DNA from: Stenotrophomonas sp. ATCM1_4
Lineage (GTDB): Bacteria > Pseudomonadota > Gammaproteobacteria > Xanthomonadales > Xanthomonadaceae
Assembly: GCF_004348115.1 (NCBI RefSeq)
Contig: NZ_QPFB01000001.1
Location: 907,978-971,977 of the forward strand
DNA length: 64,000 nucleotides
Reading direction: 5' to 3'
In this document: positions 7,816 through 16,535 of the stretch, piece by piece
Layout: each line of letters opens with the position of its first letter
How positions within the stretch are numbered: the stretch's first letter is position 1
Translations under genes and position numbers: made by a program
Notes under the pieces: generated by a model
What the model saw: the letters and a program-made list of their open reading frames with translations, nothing else
Databases searched by the model: none
What the model was told of the DNA's origin: nothing

Positions 7816-9435
7816 ATGTCACGTAGCCCCCGGTTGTTCGCTGGCCTGGCCACTGGTTTCGCGCTGGCGGTGCTGGCGGGGTGTGGCAAGGCGCCGGAGC
7901 CGCCGATGCCGAAGGTGTTGCCGCAGGTGATCCTGGTCGAGGCGGACCTGCCGCCACGGCCGATGAAGCCGGAGCTGCCGCCGTTATTCGATGACATCGA
8001 GCGGCGCACGTTCCAGTTCTTCTGGGATACGACCAACGAGCAGAACGGGCTGACCCCGGACCGCTATCCGTCGCGCCCGTTCGCCAGCGTGGCGTCGGTA
8101 GGCTTTGCGCTGACCGCCTATCCGGTGGGCATCAAGAACGGTTGGGTCAGCCGCAACCAGGCGGTCGACCGCACCCTGCTGACGCTGAAGTTCTTCCGTG
8201 ACCTGCCTTCCGGGCCGCAGCGTACCGGCAAGGCCGGGTACAAGGGGTTCTTCTACCACTTCCTGGACATGCAGGAAGGTCGCCGCTACGACAGCTGGGT
8301 CGAGCTTTCCAGCGTGGATACCGCGCTGCTGATGATGGGCGTGCTGTTCGCGCAGTCCTACTACGACGGCGAGGACCCGCGCGAGAAGGAGATCCGCCAG
8401 ATCGCCGACACGCTGTACAAGCGCGTGGACTGGCAGTGGCTGCAACGCAACAAGCCGCTGGTCTCGATGGGCTGGTTCCCGGAGAGCGGCTTCATCCAGC
8501 ATGACTGGATGGGCTACAACGAGGCGATGATGCTGTACGTGCTGGCGCTGGGCTCGCCCACCCATCCGGTCGAGCCGGACGCCTGGACCGTGTGGACCCG
8601 TACCTACGACAACGACTGGGGCGTCTACCAGGGCCAGGAATACCTGTCCTTCGGGCCGCTGTTCGGCCACCAGTACAGCCACGTCTGGATCGACTTCCGC
8701 GACATCCAGGACGCGTACATGCGCGAGCGCGGCATCGACTATTTCCTCAACACCCGGCGCGCGACGCTGGCCCAGCGCGAGTACGCCATCGAGAACCCGA
8801 TGCAGTGGAAGGACTACGGCGACAACGTCTGGGGCCTGACCGCCGGCGACGGGCCGCAGAACACCACCCAGGAGTACAAGGGCGAGCAGCGCCAGTTCCG
8901 CCATTACTCCTCGCGCGGCGCAGGCCTGCGCGAGAACTTCGATGACGGCACCATCGTGCCGTCGGCGGCGATCTCCTCGTTGCCGTATGCGCCGGAGGTG
9001 GTGATCCCGGCCACCGTGGAGATGCACAAGCGCTACGGCGACTACCTGTACTCCAGCTACGGGTTCCTGGATTCGTTCAACCCGAGCTTCAACTACGACA
9101 TCCCGCTCAAGACCGGGCGCACCATCCCCGAGCGTGGCTGGGTGGCCAGCGATTACATCGCCATCGACCAGGGGCCGATCCTGCTGGGCATCGCCAACTA
9201 CCGCGACGAGTTCGTGTGGGACGTGATGAAGAAGAACCCGTATGTCCGCAAGGGATTGGAGCGGGCGGGCTTCACCGGTGGCTGGCTGGCGCCGGAGGAC
9301 AGCTTCCAGCCCCTGCAGAAGGACGACCGCGCGGCATCGGCCCGCGCCACCGGCATCGCCGAATCGCGCGCTGCCGCCGCGGCCGAACAGAAGGCCGCCG
9401 CGGGCAATCCGCCGGCCTCCAAGCCGCAGCAGTGA
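7816..9435 (+). CDS. GH144-type glycoside hydrolase lipoprotein, probable endo-beta-1,2-glucanase
   Basis: This 539-residue protein starts MSRSPRLFAGLATGF with a lipobox ending LAGC (Cys about residue 23), so it is probably membrane-anchored. Residues about 55-500 form one (alpha/alpha)6 domain of the glycoamylase Pfam family, which contains GH144. Diagnostic text includes FDDIERRTFQFFWDTT, SSVDTALLMMG and FGPLFGHQYSHVWIDFR. Characterised GH144 enzymes are endo-beta-1,2-glucanases that release sophorooligosaccharides, so that substrate is the best guess; not every member has been tested. The last 40 residues are an Ala-rich tail. The ATG at 7816 is chosen because it gives a clean lipoprotein signal; TTG at 7810 is an alternative. 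The binding-protein gene follows after one base. Confidence 0.85.
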   Translation: MSRSPRLFAGLATGFALAVLAGCGKAPEPPMPKVLPQVILVEADLPPRPMKPELPPLFDDIERRTFQFFWDTTNEQNGLTPDRYPSRPFASVASVGFALTAYPVGIKNGWVSRNQAVDRTLLTLKFFRDLPSGPQRTGKAGYKGFFYHFLDMQEGRRYDSWVELSSVDTALLMMGVLFAQSYYDGEDPREKEIRQIADTLYKRVDWQWLQRNKPLVSMGWFPESGFIQHDWMGYNEAMMLYVLALGSPTHPVEPDAWTVWTRTYDNDWGVYQGQEYLSFGPLFGHQYSHVWIDFRDIQDAYMRERGIDYFLNTRRATLAQREYAIENPMQWKDYGDNVWGLTAGDGPQNTTQEYKGEQRQFRHYSSRGAGLRENFDDGTIVPSAAISSLPYAPEVVIPATVEMHKRYGDYLYSSYGFLDSFNPSFNYDIPLKTGRTIPERGWVASDYIAIDQGPILLGIANYRDEFVWDVMKKNPYVRKGLERAGFTGGWLAPEDSFQPLQKDDRAASARATGIAESRAAAAAEQKAAAGNPPASKPQQ

Positions 9436-9436
9436 C

Positions 9437-10732
9437 ATGCCGTCGATGATCCGCGCGCTGCTGCTGTTGTGCCTGTCCGGCGTGCTGGTTGGCTGCGGCG
9501 GCACGCCGCAGGACGGCACCACGCTGCGCTTCTGGGCGATGGGCCGCGAAGCGGAGGTGGTGGGCGAGCTGCTGCGCGAGTTCGAGGCGGAGAACCCGGG
9601 CATCCACGTCGAGGTGCAGAACATCCCGTGGACGGCGGCGCATGAAAAGCTGTTGACCGCCTATGCCGCCGAAGGGCTGCCCGATGTCTGCCAGCTCGGC
9701 AACACCTGGATCGCCGAGTTCGCCACGCTGCAGGCGCTGGAGCCGCTGCAGGCCCGGGCGGACGCCTCGGCCGTGGTGGACCAGGCCGATTACTTCCCCG
9801 GTATCTGGGACACCAATGTGGTCGACGGGCAACTGGTCGGCATCCCGTGGTACGTGGACACGCGCCTGCTGTTCTACCGCAAGGACCTGCTGCGCCAGGC
9901 CGGCTACGACCACCCGCCGCGCACCTGGGCCGAGTGGGAGCAGGCCAACGCCGCGCTGAAGAAGCTGATGGGCGACAAGGGTTACCCGGTGCTGATGCCG
10001 CTCAACGAGTTCGAGCCGCAGCTGTCCTTCGCCCTGCAGCAGGACGATGGGTTGCTGCGCGACCACGACACGCGCGGCAATTTCCGCAGCCCTGGCTTCC
10101 GGCGCACGCTGGCCTTCTACGACAACATGTTCGAGCAGGGCTGGGCGCCGAAGATGTCCGAGACGCAGATCTCCAACGTCTGGGACGAGTTCTTCCGTGG
10201 CTTCACCGCGTTCTACCTGTCCGGCCCCTGGAACATCCGCGAGTTCCGCCAGCGCCAGCCCCCTGGGCTGGATGGGGAGTGGGGAACCACCCCGTTGCCC
10301 GGCCCGGACGGCCCCGGTGCCGGTATCGCCGGCGGCACCAGCCTGGTGGTGTTCCGCGCCTCGCAGAAAAAGGAGGCGGCGTGGAAGCTGATCGAGTTCC
10401 TGTCGCGTCCGGACATCCAGCAGCGCTTCTACACCGTCATCGGTGACCTGCCGCCACGGCGCAGTGCGTGGCAGTCGCCGGAGCTGACCGACGATCTGCT
10501 CACCGCGGCATTCGCCGACCAGTTGGAGCGGGTCAAGCCGACGCCCAAGGTGCTGGAGTGGGAACGCATCGCGCAGCAGATGCGGGTGGTCACCGAGCAG
10601 GTGGTGCGTGGTGGCCTGCCGCAGGACAAGGCGGTGGAACAGCTGGACCAGCAGGTCGACGAGATCCTGGCCAAGCGTCGCTGGATCGTTGAACAGCAGG
10701 CCGGCGCCAACGCGGCGGGGGCTGGGCAATGA
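9437..10732 (+). CDS. ABC sugar-binding lipoprotein (family 1 solute-binding protein)
   Basis: This 431-residue protein has a signal sequence ending in the lipobox LVGC (Cys about residue 18). It then shows the MalE/UgpB-type solute-binding fold, with LRFWAMGREAEVVGELLREF near the N-terminus, GLPDVCQLGNTWIAEFA, and a later GPWNIREFRQRQPPGLDGEW region. Family 1 proteins bind oligosaccharides or glycerol-phosphodiesters for CUT1 importers. The start lies one base after the GH144 stop, and its stop overlaps the first permease by four bases, so they are tightly coupled. A sophorooligosaccharide or glucose-oligomer ligand is inferred from the neighbouring GH144 gene. An N-terminal acyl anchor on a Gram-negative binding protein is notable but not rare in Xanthomonadaceae. 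Confidence 0.9.
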   Translation: MPSMIRALLLLCLSGVLVGCGGTPQDGTTLRFWAMGREAEVVGELLREFEAENPGIHVEVQNIPWTAAHEKLLTAYAAEGLPDVCQLGNTWIAEFATLQALEPLQARADASAVVDQADYFPGIWDTNVVDGQLVGIPWYVDTRLLFYRKDLLRQAGYDHPPRTWAEWEQANAALKKLMGDKGYPVLMPLNEFEPQLSFALQQDDGLLRDHDTRGNFRSPGFRRTLAFYDNMFEQGWAPKMSETQISNVWDEFFRGFTAFYLSGPWNIREFRQRQPPGLDGEWGTTPLPGPDGPGAGIAGGTSLVVFRASQKKEAAWKLIEFLSRPDIQQRFYTVIGDLPPRRSAWQSPELTDDLLTAAFADQLERVKPTPKVLEWERIAQQMRVVTEQVVRGGLPQDKAVEQLDQQVDEILAKRRWIVEQQAGANAAGAGQ

Positions 10733-11610
10733 AGCAGCGTTTGCTCGTTGGCTGGGTATTCGCCGCGCCGGCGCTGATCGTGATCGGCGTGTTCTTCGGG
10801 CTGCCGGTGCTGTCGGCACTGGCGCTGAGCCTGACCGACTTCGACCTGTACGCACTGGCTGACCCGCACAACCTGCGTTTCAACGGGCTGGGCAACTACA
10901 TCGACCTGCTGCAGACACCGATGTTCTGGAAGTCGCTGGGCAACACCGCGTACTTCGTGGTGCTGGGCGTGCCGCTCTCCATCGCAGTGTCGCTGGGCGC
11001 GGCGATGCTGCTCAATGCACCGGCCAGCCGTTTCAAGGCGTTGTTCCGCACCGCCCTGTTCGCACCGGTGGTGACCACGCTGGTGGCGGTGGCGGTGATC
11101 TGGCGGTACCTGTTCCACACCCGCTACGGGCTGGTGAACTGGGGCCTGGGCCAGGTCGGCATCAATCCGGTGGATTGGCTGGGTGACCCGCGCTGGGCGA
11201 TGCCGACCATCATCCTGTTCGCGGTCTGGAAGAACTTCGGCTACAACATGGTGATCTTCCTGGCCGGCCTGCAGGCGATCCCCAGGGACCTGTACGAGGC
11301 CGCGCGCATCGACGGGGCCACGCGCTGGCAGCAGTTTCTGCACATCACCGTGCCGATGCTGGGCCCGGTGCTGCTGGTGGTGGGCGTGATCACCGTGTCC
11401 GGCTATTTCCAGCTGTTCGCCGAGCCCTACGTGATGACCCGCGGCGATCCGCTGCAGAGCACGGTCAGCGTGCTGTATTTCATGTTCGAGGAAGGCTTCA
11501 AGTGGTGGAACCTGGGGCGCGCTTCGGCCGTGGCGTTCCTACTGTTCCTGATCATCCTGGCGGTGACCACGCTGATGCTGCGCTTCGGCAAGCGCAAGGA
11601 GCTGGTATGA
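10729..11610 (+). CDS. ABC sugar transporter permease (MalF/UgpA type)
   Basis: This 293-residue inner-membrane protein has about six hydrophobic segments. It carries the conserved cytoplasmic EAA loop (EAARIDGATRWQQFLHITVP near residues 188-207), which docks on the ATPase. It starts inside the stop of the binding-protein gene (ATGA overlap) and ends in the same kind of overlap with the second permease. It is short, like UgpA rather than the longer enterobacterial MalF. It is one half of a heterodimeric CUT1 permease. No ATPase gene is present in this operon; the likely one is at 22030. Confidence 0.93.
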   Translation: MKQRLLVGWVFAAPALIVIGVFFGLPVLSALALSLTDFDLYALADPHNLRFNGLGNYIDLLQTPMFWKSLGNTAYFVVLGVPLSIAVSLGAAMLLNAPASRFKALFRTALFAPVVTTLVAVAVIWRYLFHTRYGLVNWGLGQVGINPVDWLGDPRWAMPTIILFAVWKNFGYNMVIFLAGLQAIPRDLYEAARIDGATRWQQFLHITVPMLGPVLLVVGVITVSGYFQLFAEPYVMTRGDPLQSTVSVLYFMFEEGFKWWNLGRASAVAFLLFLIILAVTTLMLRFGKRKELV

Positions 11611-12443
11611 GCCGGGAGATCGGGCAATCGCGTTGGCATGCGTGGTGGATCAACGGCGCGCTGGCGGTACTGGCGGTGATCAGCCTGGCGCCGCTGGCCT
11701 GGATGCTGTCGGTGTCGTTCATGCCCAGCGGGCAGGCCTCGCAGTTCCCGCCACCGTTGCTGCCCGCGCACGCCACGCTGGCCAACTACCACGCACTGGC
11801 CAGCCGCACCGGCATGGGCGGCAACTTCCTCAACAGCCTGGTCGTGTCGCTGGGCATCACGCTGGGGTCGCTGCTGTTCAACACCCTGGCCGGTTACGCC
11901 TTCGCCAAGCTGCGCTTTGCCGGGCGCGAACGGGTGTTCCAGATGCTGCTGGCGGCGCTGGTGATCCCGGCGCAGGTGGCGATGCTGCCGCTGTTCCTGC
12001 TGATGAAGCAGATGGGGTTGGTCAATACGTTCGGCGGCGTGGTGATCCCGGCGCTGGCCAGCGTGTTCGGCATCTTCCTGGTGCGCCAGTACGCGCGCTC
12101 GATCCCCGATGAACTGCTGGAGGCGGCGCGCATCGACGGGGCCAGCGAGGCACGGATCTTCTTCCAGATCGTGTTGCCGATGCTCAAGCCGGTGCTGGTG
12201 ACGTTGGCCATCTTCACCTTCATGGGCGCGTGGAACGACTTCATGTGGCCGTTGATCGTGCTCACCGACCAGGAGCACTACACGCTGCCGGTGGCGCTGG
12301 CCAGCCTGTCGCGCGAGCACATCCAGGACGTGGAGATGATGATGGCCGGCGCGGTGGTCACGGTGCTGCCGGTGTTGCTGCTGTTCCTGGTGTTGCAGCG
12401 GTATTACATCCAGGGCTTGTTGCTGGGCAGCGTCAAGGGCTGA
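11607..12443 (+). CDS. ABC sugar transporter permease (MalG/UgpE type)
   Basis: This 278-residue partner permease has a first membrane segment at about residues 15-35 (ALAVLAVISLAPLAWMLSVS). A long periplasmic stretch follows, then the EAA loop EAARIDGASEARIFFQIVLP near residue 172, and further membrane segments to the C-terminus. It begins at an ATGA overlap with the first permease. Together they form the channel that would carry oligosaccharide delivered by the lipoprotein at 9437. Spacing from the preceding genes shows one transcription unit; a 100-base gap separates it from the next gene. Confidence 0.93.
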   Translation: MSREIGQSRWHAWWINGALAVLAVISLAPLAWMLSVSFMPSGQASQFPPPLLPAHATLANYHALASRTGMGGNFLNSLVVSLGITLGSLLFNTLAGYAFAKLRFAGRERVFQMLLAALVIPAQVAMLPLFLLMKQMGLVNTFGGVVIPALASVFGIFLVRQYARSIPDELLEAARIDGASEARIFFQIVLPMLKPVLVTLAIFTFMGAWNDFMWPLIVLTDQEHYTLPVALASLSREHIQDVEMMMAGAVVTVLPVLLLFLVLQRYYIQGLLLGSVKG

Positions 12444-12544
12444 GCGCCGGCGGTGGTACTTCCGTCTGCAACCAGCGTCGTGCGGGACAGGGAACTTTGC
12501 GAAAATCCGACGCCTGCCGTCGATCGTGATTCGGGATTCTGGTG

Positions 12545-15500
12545 ATGAACAAGCGTTATGCCGTGGGCCTGTTGGCCACCTTGCTGCTGGGGGCTGCCTC
12601 ACCCGGCAGCACGACGGTGCTGGCCAGCTTCGATGACATCGGGGCGTGGCAGCTGATCACCTCGCCGCAGGTGAGTGGTTCGTTGCGGCCGGTGGTCGGT
12701 GGCAACGGCCGCGCCCTGTGTCTGGACTACGACTTCCACGAGGTGTCCGGTTATGCAGGCATCCGCCGCAAGCTCGATGTCAGCTGGCCGGAGAATTACC
12801 AGATCTCGTTCGACCTGCGCGGCGATTCGCCGGCCAACGACCTGCAGTTCAAGCTCATCGACGCCAGCGGCGACAACGTCTGGTGGGTGAACAGGACCGG
12901 CTATGCGTTCCCGAAGAACTGGACACGCGTGGAATACCGCAAGCGTCACATCGACAAGGCCTGGGGCCCGGACCCGGACCGCACGCTGCGACGCAGCGCC
13001 GCGGTGGAGTTCACCATCTACAGCAAGGTCGGTGGACGCGGCACGGTCTGCTTCGACCGCCTGACGCTGCAGCCGCTGCCCAAGGAGGACACCTCGCCGC
13101 TGCAACCGGTGGTGCTGGCCGACACCGCGACCGCGCTGCAGCAGCGCATCGCCGACGGCAAGCCGGACACGATGTGGATCAGCGGCGGCGTCAAGCAGCA
13201 GACCATCAGCCTGGACCTGGGCAAGGTGCGCGAGTTCGGCGGCGCGGTGGTGCAATGGGTGCCCGGCCTGCAGGCCTCGCGTTACGTGGTGCAGGCCTCG
13301 CGCGATGGCCGCGACTGGCATCCGGTGCGCGAGGTGACCACCGGCGGAGGCGGCCGCGACTGGCTGGCCCTGCCGGACACCGAGGCGCGCTACCTGCGCT
13401 TCGACCTGCAGGATGGCCCGAACTGGCGGTATGGCATCCGTGACATCTCGCTCAAGCCGCTGGCCTTCGCGGCGACCCCGAATGATTTCATCCGCTCGGT
13501 GGCGGCCGACCTGCCGCGCGGTTTCCTGCCGCGCGGCTTCACCGGTGAGCAGCCTTACTGGACGCTGCTGGGGCTGGACGGTGGCCGCGAGCAGGCGTTG
13601 ATGGGCGAGGACGGCGCGGTGGAGGCGGTGAAGTCCGGCTTCAGCGTCGAGCCCTTCGTGCTGAGCGACGGCAAGGTGGTCAGCTGGGCGGACGTGACGG
13701 GCAGCCAGAGCCTGCAGGATGGCTATCTGCCGATGCCAACGGTGCAGTGGCAGCATGCGGACTTCGGGCTGCAGGTCAGCAGTTTCGTGCAGGGACGGCC
13801 GGAGCAGGCGCAGCTGGTCACGCGCTACCGGCTGCACAACCCGGGCAAGACGGGTCGGGAGTACACCCTGGCGTTGGCGGTGCGTCCGTTCCAGGTCAAT
13901 CCGCCCACGCAGTTCCTCAACACGGTGGGCGGGGTGAGCCGGATCGAGCGCCTGGCGGTCAAGGGCAACCAGGTCGAGGTCAACGGCGTGCCGCGCGTGT
14001 TCGCGATGACCGCCCCGGACAAGGCCTTCGCCAGTACCTTCGACGGCAAGCTGGACGTCACGCATCTGGCCGACAAGACCCTGCCCGCCGATACCGAGGT
14101 GCGCGATGCCACCGGGCTGGCCTCCGGCGCGTTGCTCTACACCTTCAAGCTGGAGCCTGGCGAGAGCCGCGAGGTGGCGCTGGTGTTGCCGCAGGTCGGC
14201 GATTGGCGGCCGCCGGCCGGGTTCGACGTGGACAAGGCGCAGCAGCAGGTGGCTGCACAGTGGCGGCAGAAGCTGGACCAAGTGCGGTTGCAGGTGCCGG
14301 CGGCGGGCCAGCCGCTGGCCGACACCGTGCGCACCGCCCTGGCGCACATGCTGATCTCGCGGGTCGGGCCGAGCCTGCAGCCCGGCACGCGCTCCTACGC
14401 ACGCAGCTGGATCCGCGATGGCGCGATGATTTCCGAAGGCCTGCTGCGGATGGGCCGCGACGACGCGGTGCGGCAGTACGTGGACTGGTACGCGCCGTAC
14501 CAGTTCGAGAGCGGCATGGTGCCGTGCTGCGTGGATGCTCGTGGCAGTGACCCGGTGCCGGAGAATGACAGTCACGGCGAACTGATCTACACCATCGCCG
14601 AGTACTGGCGGCATACCGGCGACCTGCAGTTCCTGCAGCGGATGTGGCCGCACGTGCATGGCGCCTGGAAGTACATGGAGCAGTTGCGCCTGAGCGAGCG
14701 CACCGAGGACAACCGGGCCCGCAATCCGGGCTTCTACGGGATGATGCCGGCCTCGATCAGCCACGAAGGCTATTCGGCCAAGCCGGTGCACTCGTACTGG
14801 GACGACTTCTGGGCGTTGCGCGGCTACAAGGATGCGGCGGACATCGCCGTTGCGCTGGGGCTGGAAGAGGACGCGGCGATGATGGCGGCCTCCCGCGACG
14901 CGTTCCGCCAGGACCTGGACCAGTCGTTGCGGGCCAGCATGCAGGCACATGGCATCGACTTCCTGCCCGGGTCGGTGGAGCTGGGGGACTTCGATGCCAC
15001 CTCGACCACCATCGCGCTGGCACCGGGCGGCGAGCAGGGCCGCCTGCCGCAGCCCGCGCTGGACAACACCTTCGAACGCTACTGGAGCGAGTTCGAGGCG
15101 CGTCGTGACGGCAAGCGGCAGTGGAAGGACTACACGCCCTACGAGTGGCGCAATGTCGCGGCCTTCGTGCGCCTGGGCTGGCGTACCCGCGCCTGGGCGG
15201 CGACCGAGTTCTTCTTCAAGGACCGCGCGCCGCAGGGCTGGAACCAATGGGCCGAAGTGGTGTCCTCGACGCCCCGCAAGCCGTTCTTCGTCGGCGACCT
15301 GCCGCACGCCTGGGTGGCCTCGGATTTCGTGCGCTCGGCGTTGGACATGTTCGCCTACAAGCGCGAGGTGGACGATGCGATCGTGCTGGCGGCCGGCGTG
15401 CCCGCGGACTGGCTTGCGGGGAAGGGCATCGCCATCGACGGTCTGCGGACCTCGCATGGCACGGTGAAGTACGCCCTCGCGCGCAGTGACCGCAAGCTGA

Positions 15501-15703
15501 CCCTGCAGGTGCCGGAGGGGCTGCGCTTGCCGGCCGGCGGCCTGGTGCTGCCGTGGCCGTATGAGGGTGCGCCGGGCGAGGCCAGCATCAATGGGGAGCC
15601 GGCCGCCTGGGAAGGGCGCGAACTGCGCATCACCCAATTGCCGGCCAAGGTGGAGATCGACGTGCCCGCCGACCAGCGTCGCGGCGAGCGTGTGCGCCGC
15701 TGA
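12545..15703 (+). CDS. Secreted multidomain putative glycosidase (beta-sandwich, F5/8 type C and (alpha/alpha)6-type domains)
   Basis: This 1052-residue exported protein has a signal peptide of about 25 residues. Residues about 28-185 look like a carbohydrate-binding beta-sandwich (SFDDIGAWQLI; YQISFDLRGDSPANDLQFKL). About 195-310 is a coagulation factor 5/8 type C (discoidin) domain (KPDTMWISGGVKQQTISLDL; ARYLRFDLQDG). About 330-560 is another beta-rich domain, and about 580-1000 is a toroidal helical catalytic-type domain with YARSWIRDGAMISEGLLRMG and ENDSHGELIYTIAEYWRHTG. The RSWIRDG motif resembles GH15/GH94-like glycosidases, but I cannot assign a CAZy family. The ATG at 12545 is preferred over the GTG at 12542. 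Its place after the GH144 and ABC genes suggests it trims the same glucan; the reaction is unknown. Confidence 0.82.
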   Translation: MNKRYAVGLLATLLLGAASPGSTTVLASFDDIGAWQLITSPQVSGSLRPVVGGNGRALCLDYDFHEVSGYAGIRRKLDVSWPENYQISFDLRGDSPANDLQFKLIDASGDNVWWVNRTGYAFPKNWTRVEYRKRHIDKAWGPDPDRTLRRSAAVEFTIYSKVGGRGTVCFDRLTLQPLPKEDTSPLQPVVLADTATALQQRIADGKPDTMWISGGVKQQTISLDLGKVREFGGAVVQWVPGLQASRYVVQASRDGRDWHPVREVTTGGGGRDWLALPDTEARYLRFDLQDGPNWRYGIRDISLKPLAFAATPNDFIRSVAADLPRGFLPRGFTGEQPYWTLLGLDGGREQALMGEDGAVEAVKSGFSVEPFVLSDGKVVSWADVTGSQSLQDGYLPMPTVQWQHADFGLQVSSFVQGRPEQAQLVTRYRLHNPGKTGREYTLALAVRPFQVNPPTQFLNTVGGVSRIERLAVKGNQVEVNGVPRVFAMTAPDKAFASTFDGKLDVTHLADKTLPADTEVRDATGLASGALLYTFKLEPGESREVALVLPQVGDWRPPAGFDVDKAQQQVAAQWRQKLDQVRLQVPAAGQPLADTVRTALAHMLISRVGPSLQPGTRSYARSWIRDGAMISEGLLRMGRDDAVRQYVDWYAPYQFESGMVPCCVDARGSDPVPENDSHGELIYTIAEYWRHTGDLQFLQRMWPHVHGAWKYMEQLRLSERTEDNRARNPGFYGMMPASISHEGYSAKPVHSYWDDFWALRGYKDAADIAVALGLEEDAAMMAASRDAFRQDLDQSLRASMQAHGIDFLPGSVELGDFDATSTTIALAPGGEQGRLPQPALDNTFERYWSEFEARRDGKRQWKDYTPYEWRNVAAFVRLGWRTRAWAATEFFFKDRAPQGWNQWAEVVSSTPRKPFFVGDLPHAWVASDFVRSALDMFAYKREVDDAIVLAAGVPADWLAGKGIAIDGLRTSHGTVKYALARSDRKLTLQVPEGLRLPAGGLVLPWPYEGAPGEASINGEPAAWEGRELRITQLPAKVEIDVPADQRRGERVRR

Positions 15704-15747
15704 AACCATGGACAGGGATTGCCCCGATCCGCGCACCGCCCTGCACA

Positions 15748-15780
15748 AAGAAAAACTGCGCCCCGAACACCGGGGCGCAG
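15748..15780 (-). terminator. Intrinsic terminator of the zwf-glk-pgl-edd-eda operon
   Basis: CTGCGCCCCG (15756-15765) pairs perfectly with CGGGGCGCAG (15771-15780). On the minus strand the stem is followed by TTTTTCTT (complement of 15748-15755). This is a canonical intrinsic terminator about 48 bases past the eda stop, in the convergent gap with the glycosidase gene. Confidence 0.88.
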
Positions 15781-15827
15781 TGAAGTAGACGGAGGGAGAG
15801 GGAGATCTGCCGTCGTACTTGGAAAAC

Positions 15828-16487
15828 TCAGCCTGCGCGTGCCTGCCTGACGATCGCCGCGGCAGCGGCGGCGGACCGCTTCACTTCGTCCCACTGGCCG
15901 GCGCGGATCCAGCTGTCGGCCACCATCCACGAGCCGCCGATGCACACCACGTTCTTCTGCGCGAGGTAATCGGCGGCGGTGGCTTCGGTGATGCCGCCGG
16001 TCGGGCACAGCTTCAGCTCGGGGATCGGGCCGGCCACGCCCTTGATCATCGCCAGCCCACCCACGGCGGTGGCCGGGAACAGCTTGCAGATGCGGAAACC
16101 ACGGGCAAGCAGGGCCAACAGCTCGGTCGGCGACGCCGCGCCCGGCACCACCGGCAGCGGGGCGGTGGCCAGCGCATCGGCCATGTGCGCCGGGGTGCCC
16201 GGGGTGACCAGGAAGTCGGCGCCGACGTCGATGGCCTGGCGCATCTGCTCGACCGTCAGCACGGTGCCGGCACCGACGACCACGTCGGGCAGCTCGCGCT
16301 TGAGCATGGCCAGCGCGTCCATCGCCACCGGGGTGCGCAGGGTCAGTTCGATGGCCGGCAGGCCACCTTCCAGCAGCGCGGTGCTGACCGCGCGTGCCTG
16401 GTCCAGGGTGTGGACGGTAACCACCGGCAGGATGCCGGCGGCGCTCAGCAGCTGCTCGGCGCGATCCTGGTACTGGGCAATGCTCAT
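15828..16487 (-). CDS. eda: KDPG aldolase (2-dehydro-3-deoxyphosphogluconate aldolase)
   Basis: This 219-residue class I aldolase splits 2-keto-3-deoxy-6-phosphogluconate into pyruvate and glyceraldehyde-3-phosphate, the last step of the Entner-Doudoroff pathway. GLPAIELTLRTP holds the catalytic Glu, and FRICKLFPA holds the Schiff-base Lys; PTGGITEATAADYLA forms the phosphate site. The start at 16487 (MSIAQYQDRAEQLLSAAGIL) matches the family. It lies 48 bases downstream of edd and 48 bases before the terminator at 15756-15780, and is the last gene of the operon. Confidence 0.97.
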   Translation of the reverse strand: MSIAQYQDRAEQLLSAAGILPVVTVHTLDQARAVSTALLEGGLPAIELTLRTPVAMDALAMLKRELPDVVVGAGTVLTVEQMRQAIDVGADFLVTPGTPAHMADALATAPLPVVPGAASPTELLALLARGFRICKLFPATAVGGLAMIKGVAGPIPELKLCPTGGITEATAADYLAQKNVVCIGGSWMVADSWIRAGQWDEVKRSAAAAAAIVRQARAG

Positions 16488-16535
16488 CGTTTTCCTCTCA
16501 ATGCAGCGGAAGCGTGCCACGGGCGGCACGCGGAA

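Noticed and set aside
12599..15748. Minus-strand open frame of about 1050 codons opposite the large glycosidase gene
   Set aside because: Arg/His/Gln-rich shadow translation with no recognisable domain; the plus strand has a signal peptide and folded domains.
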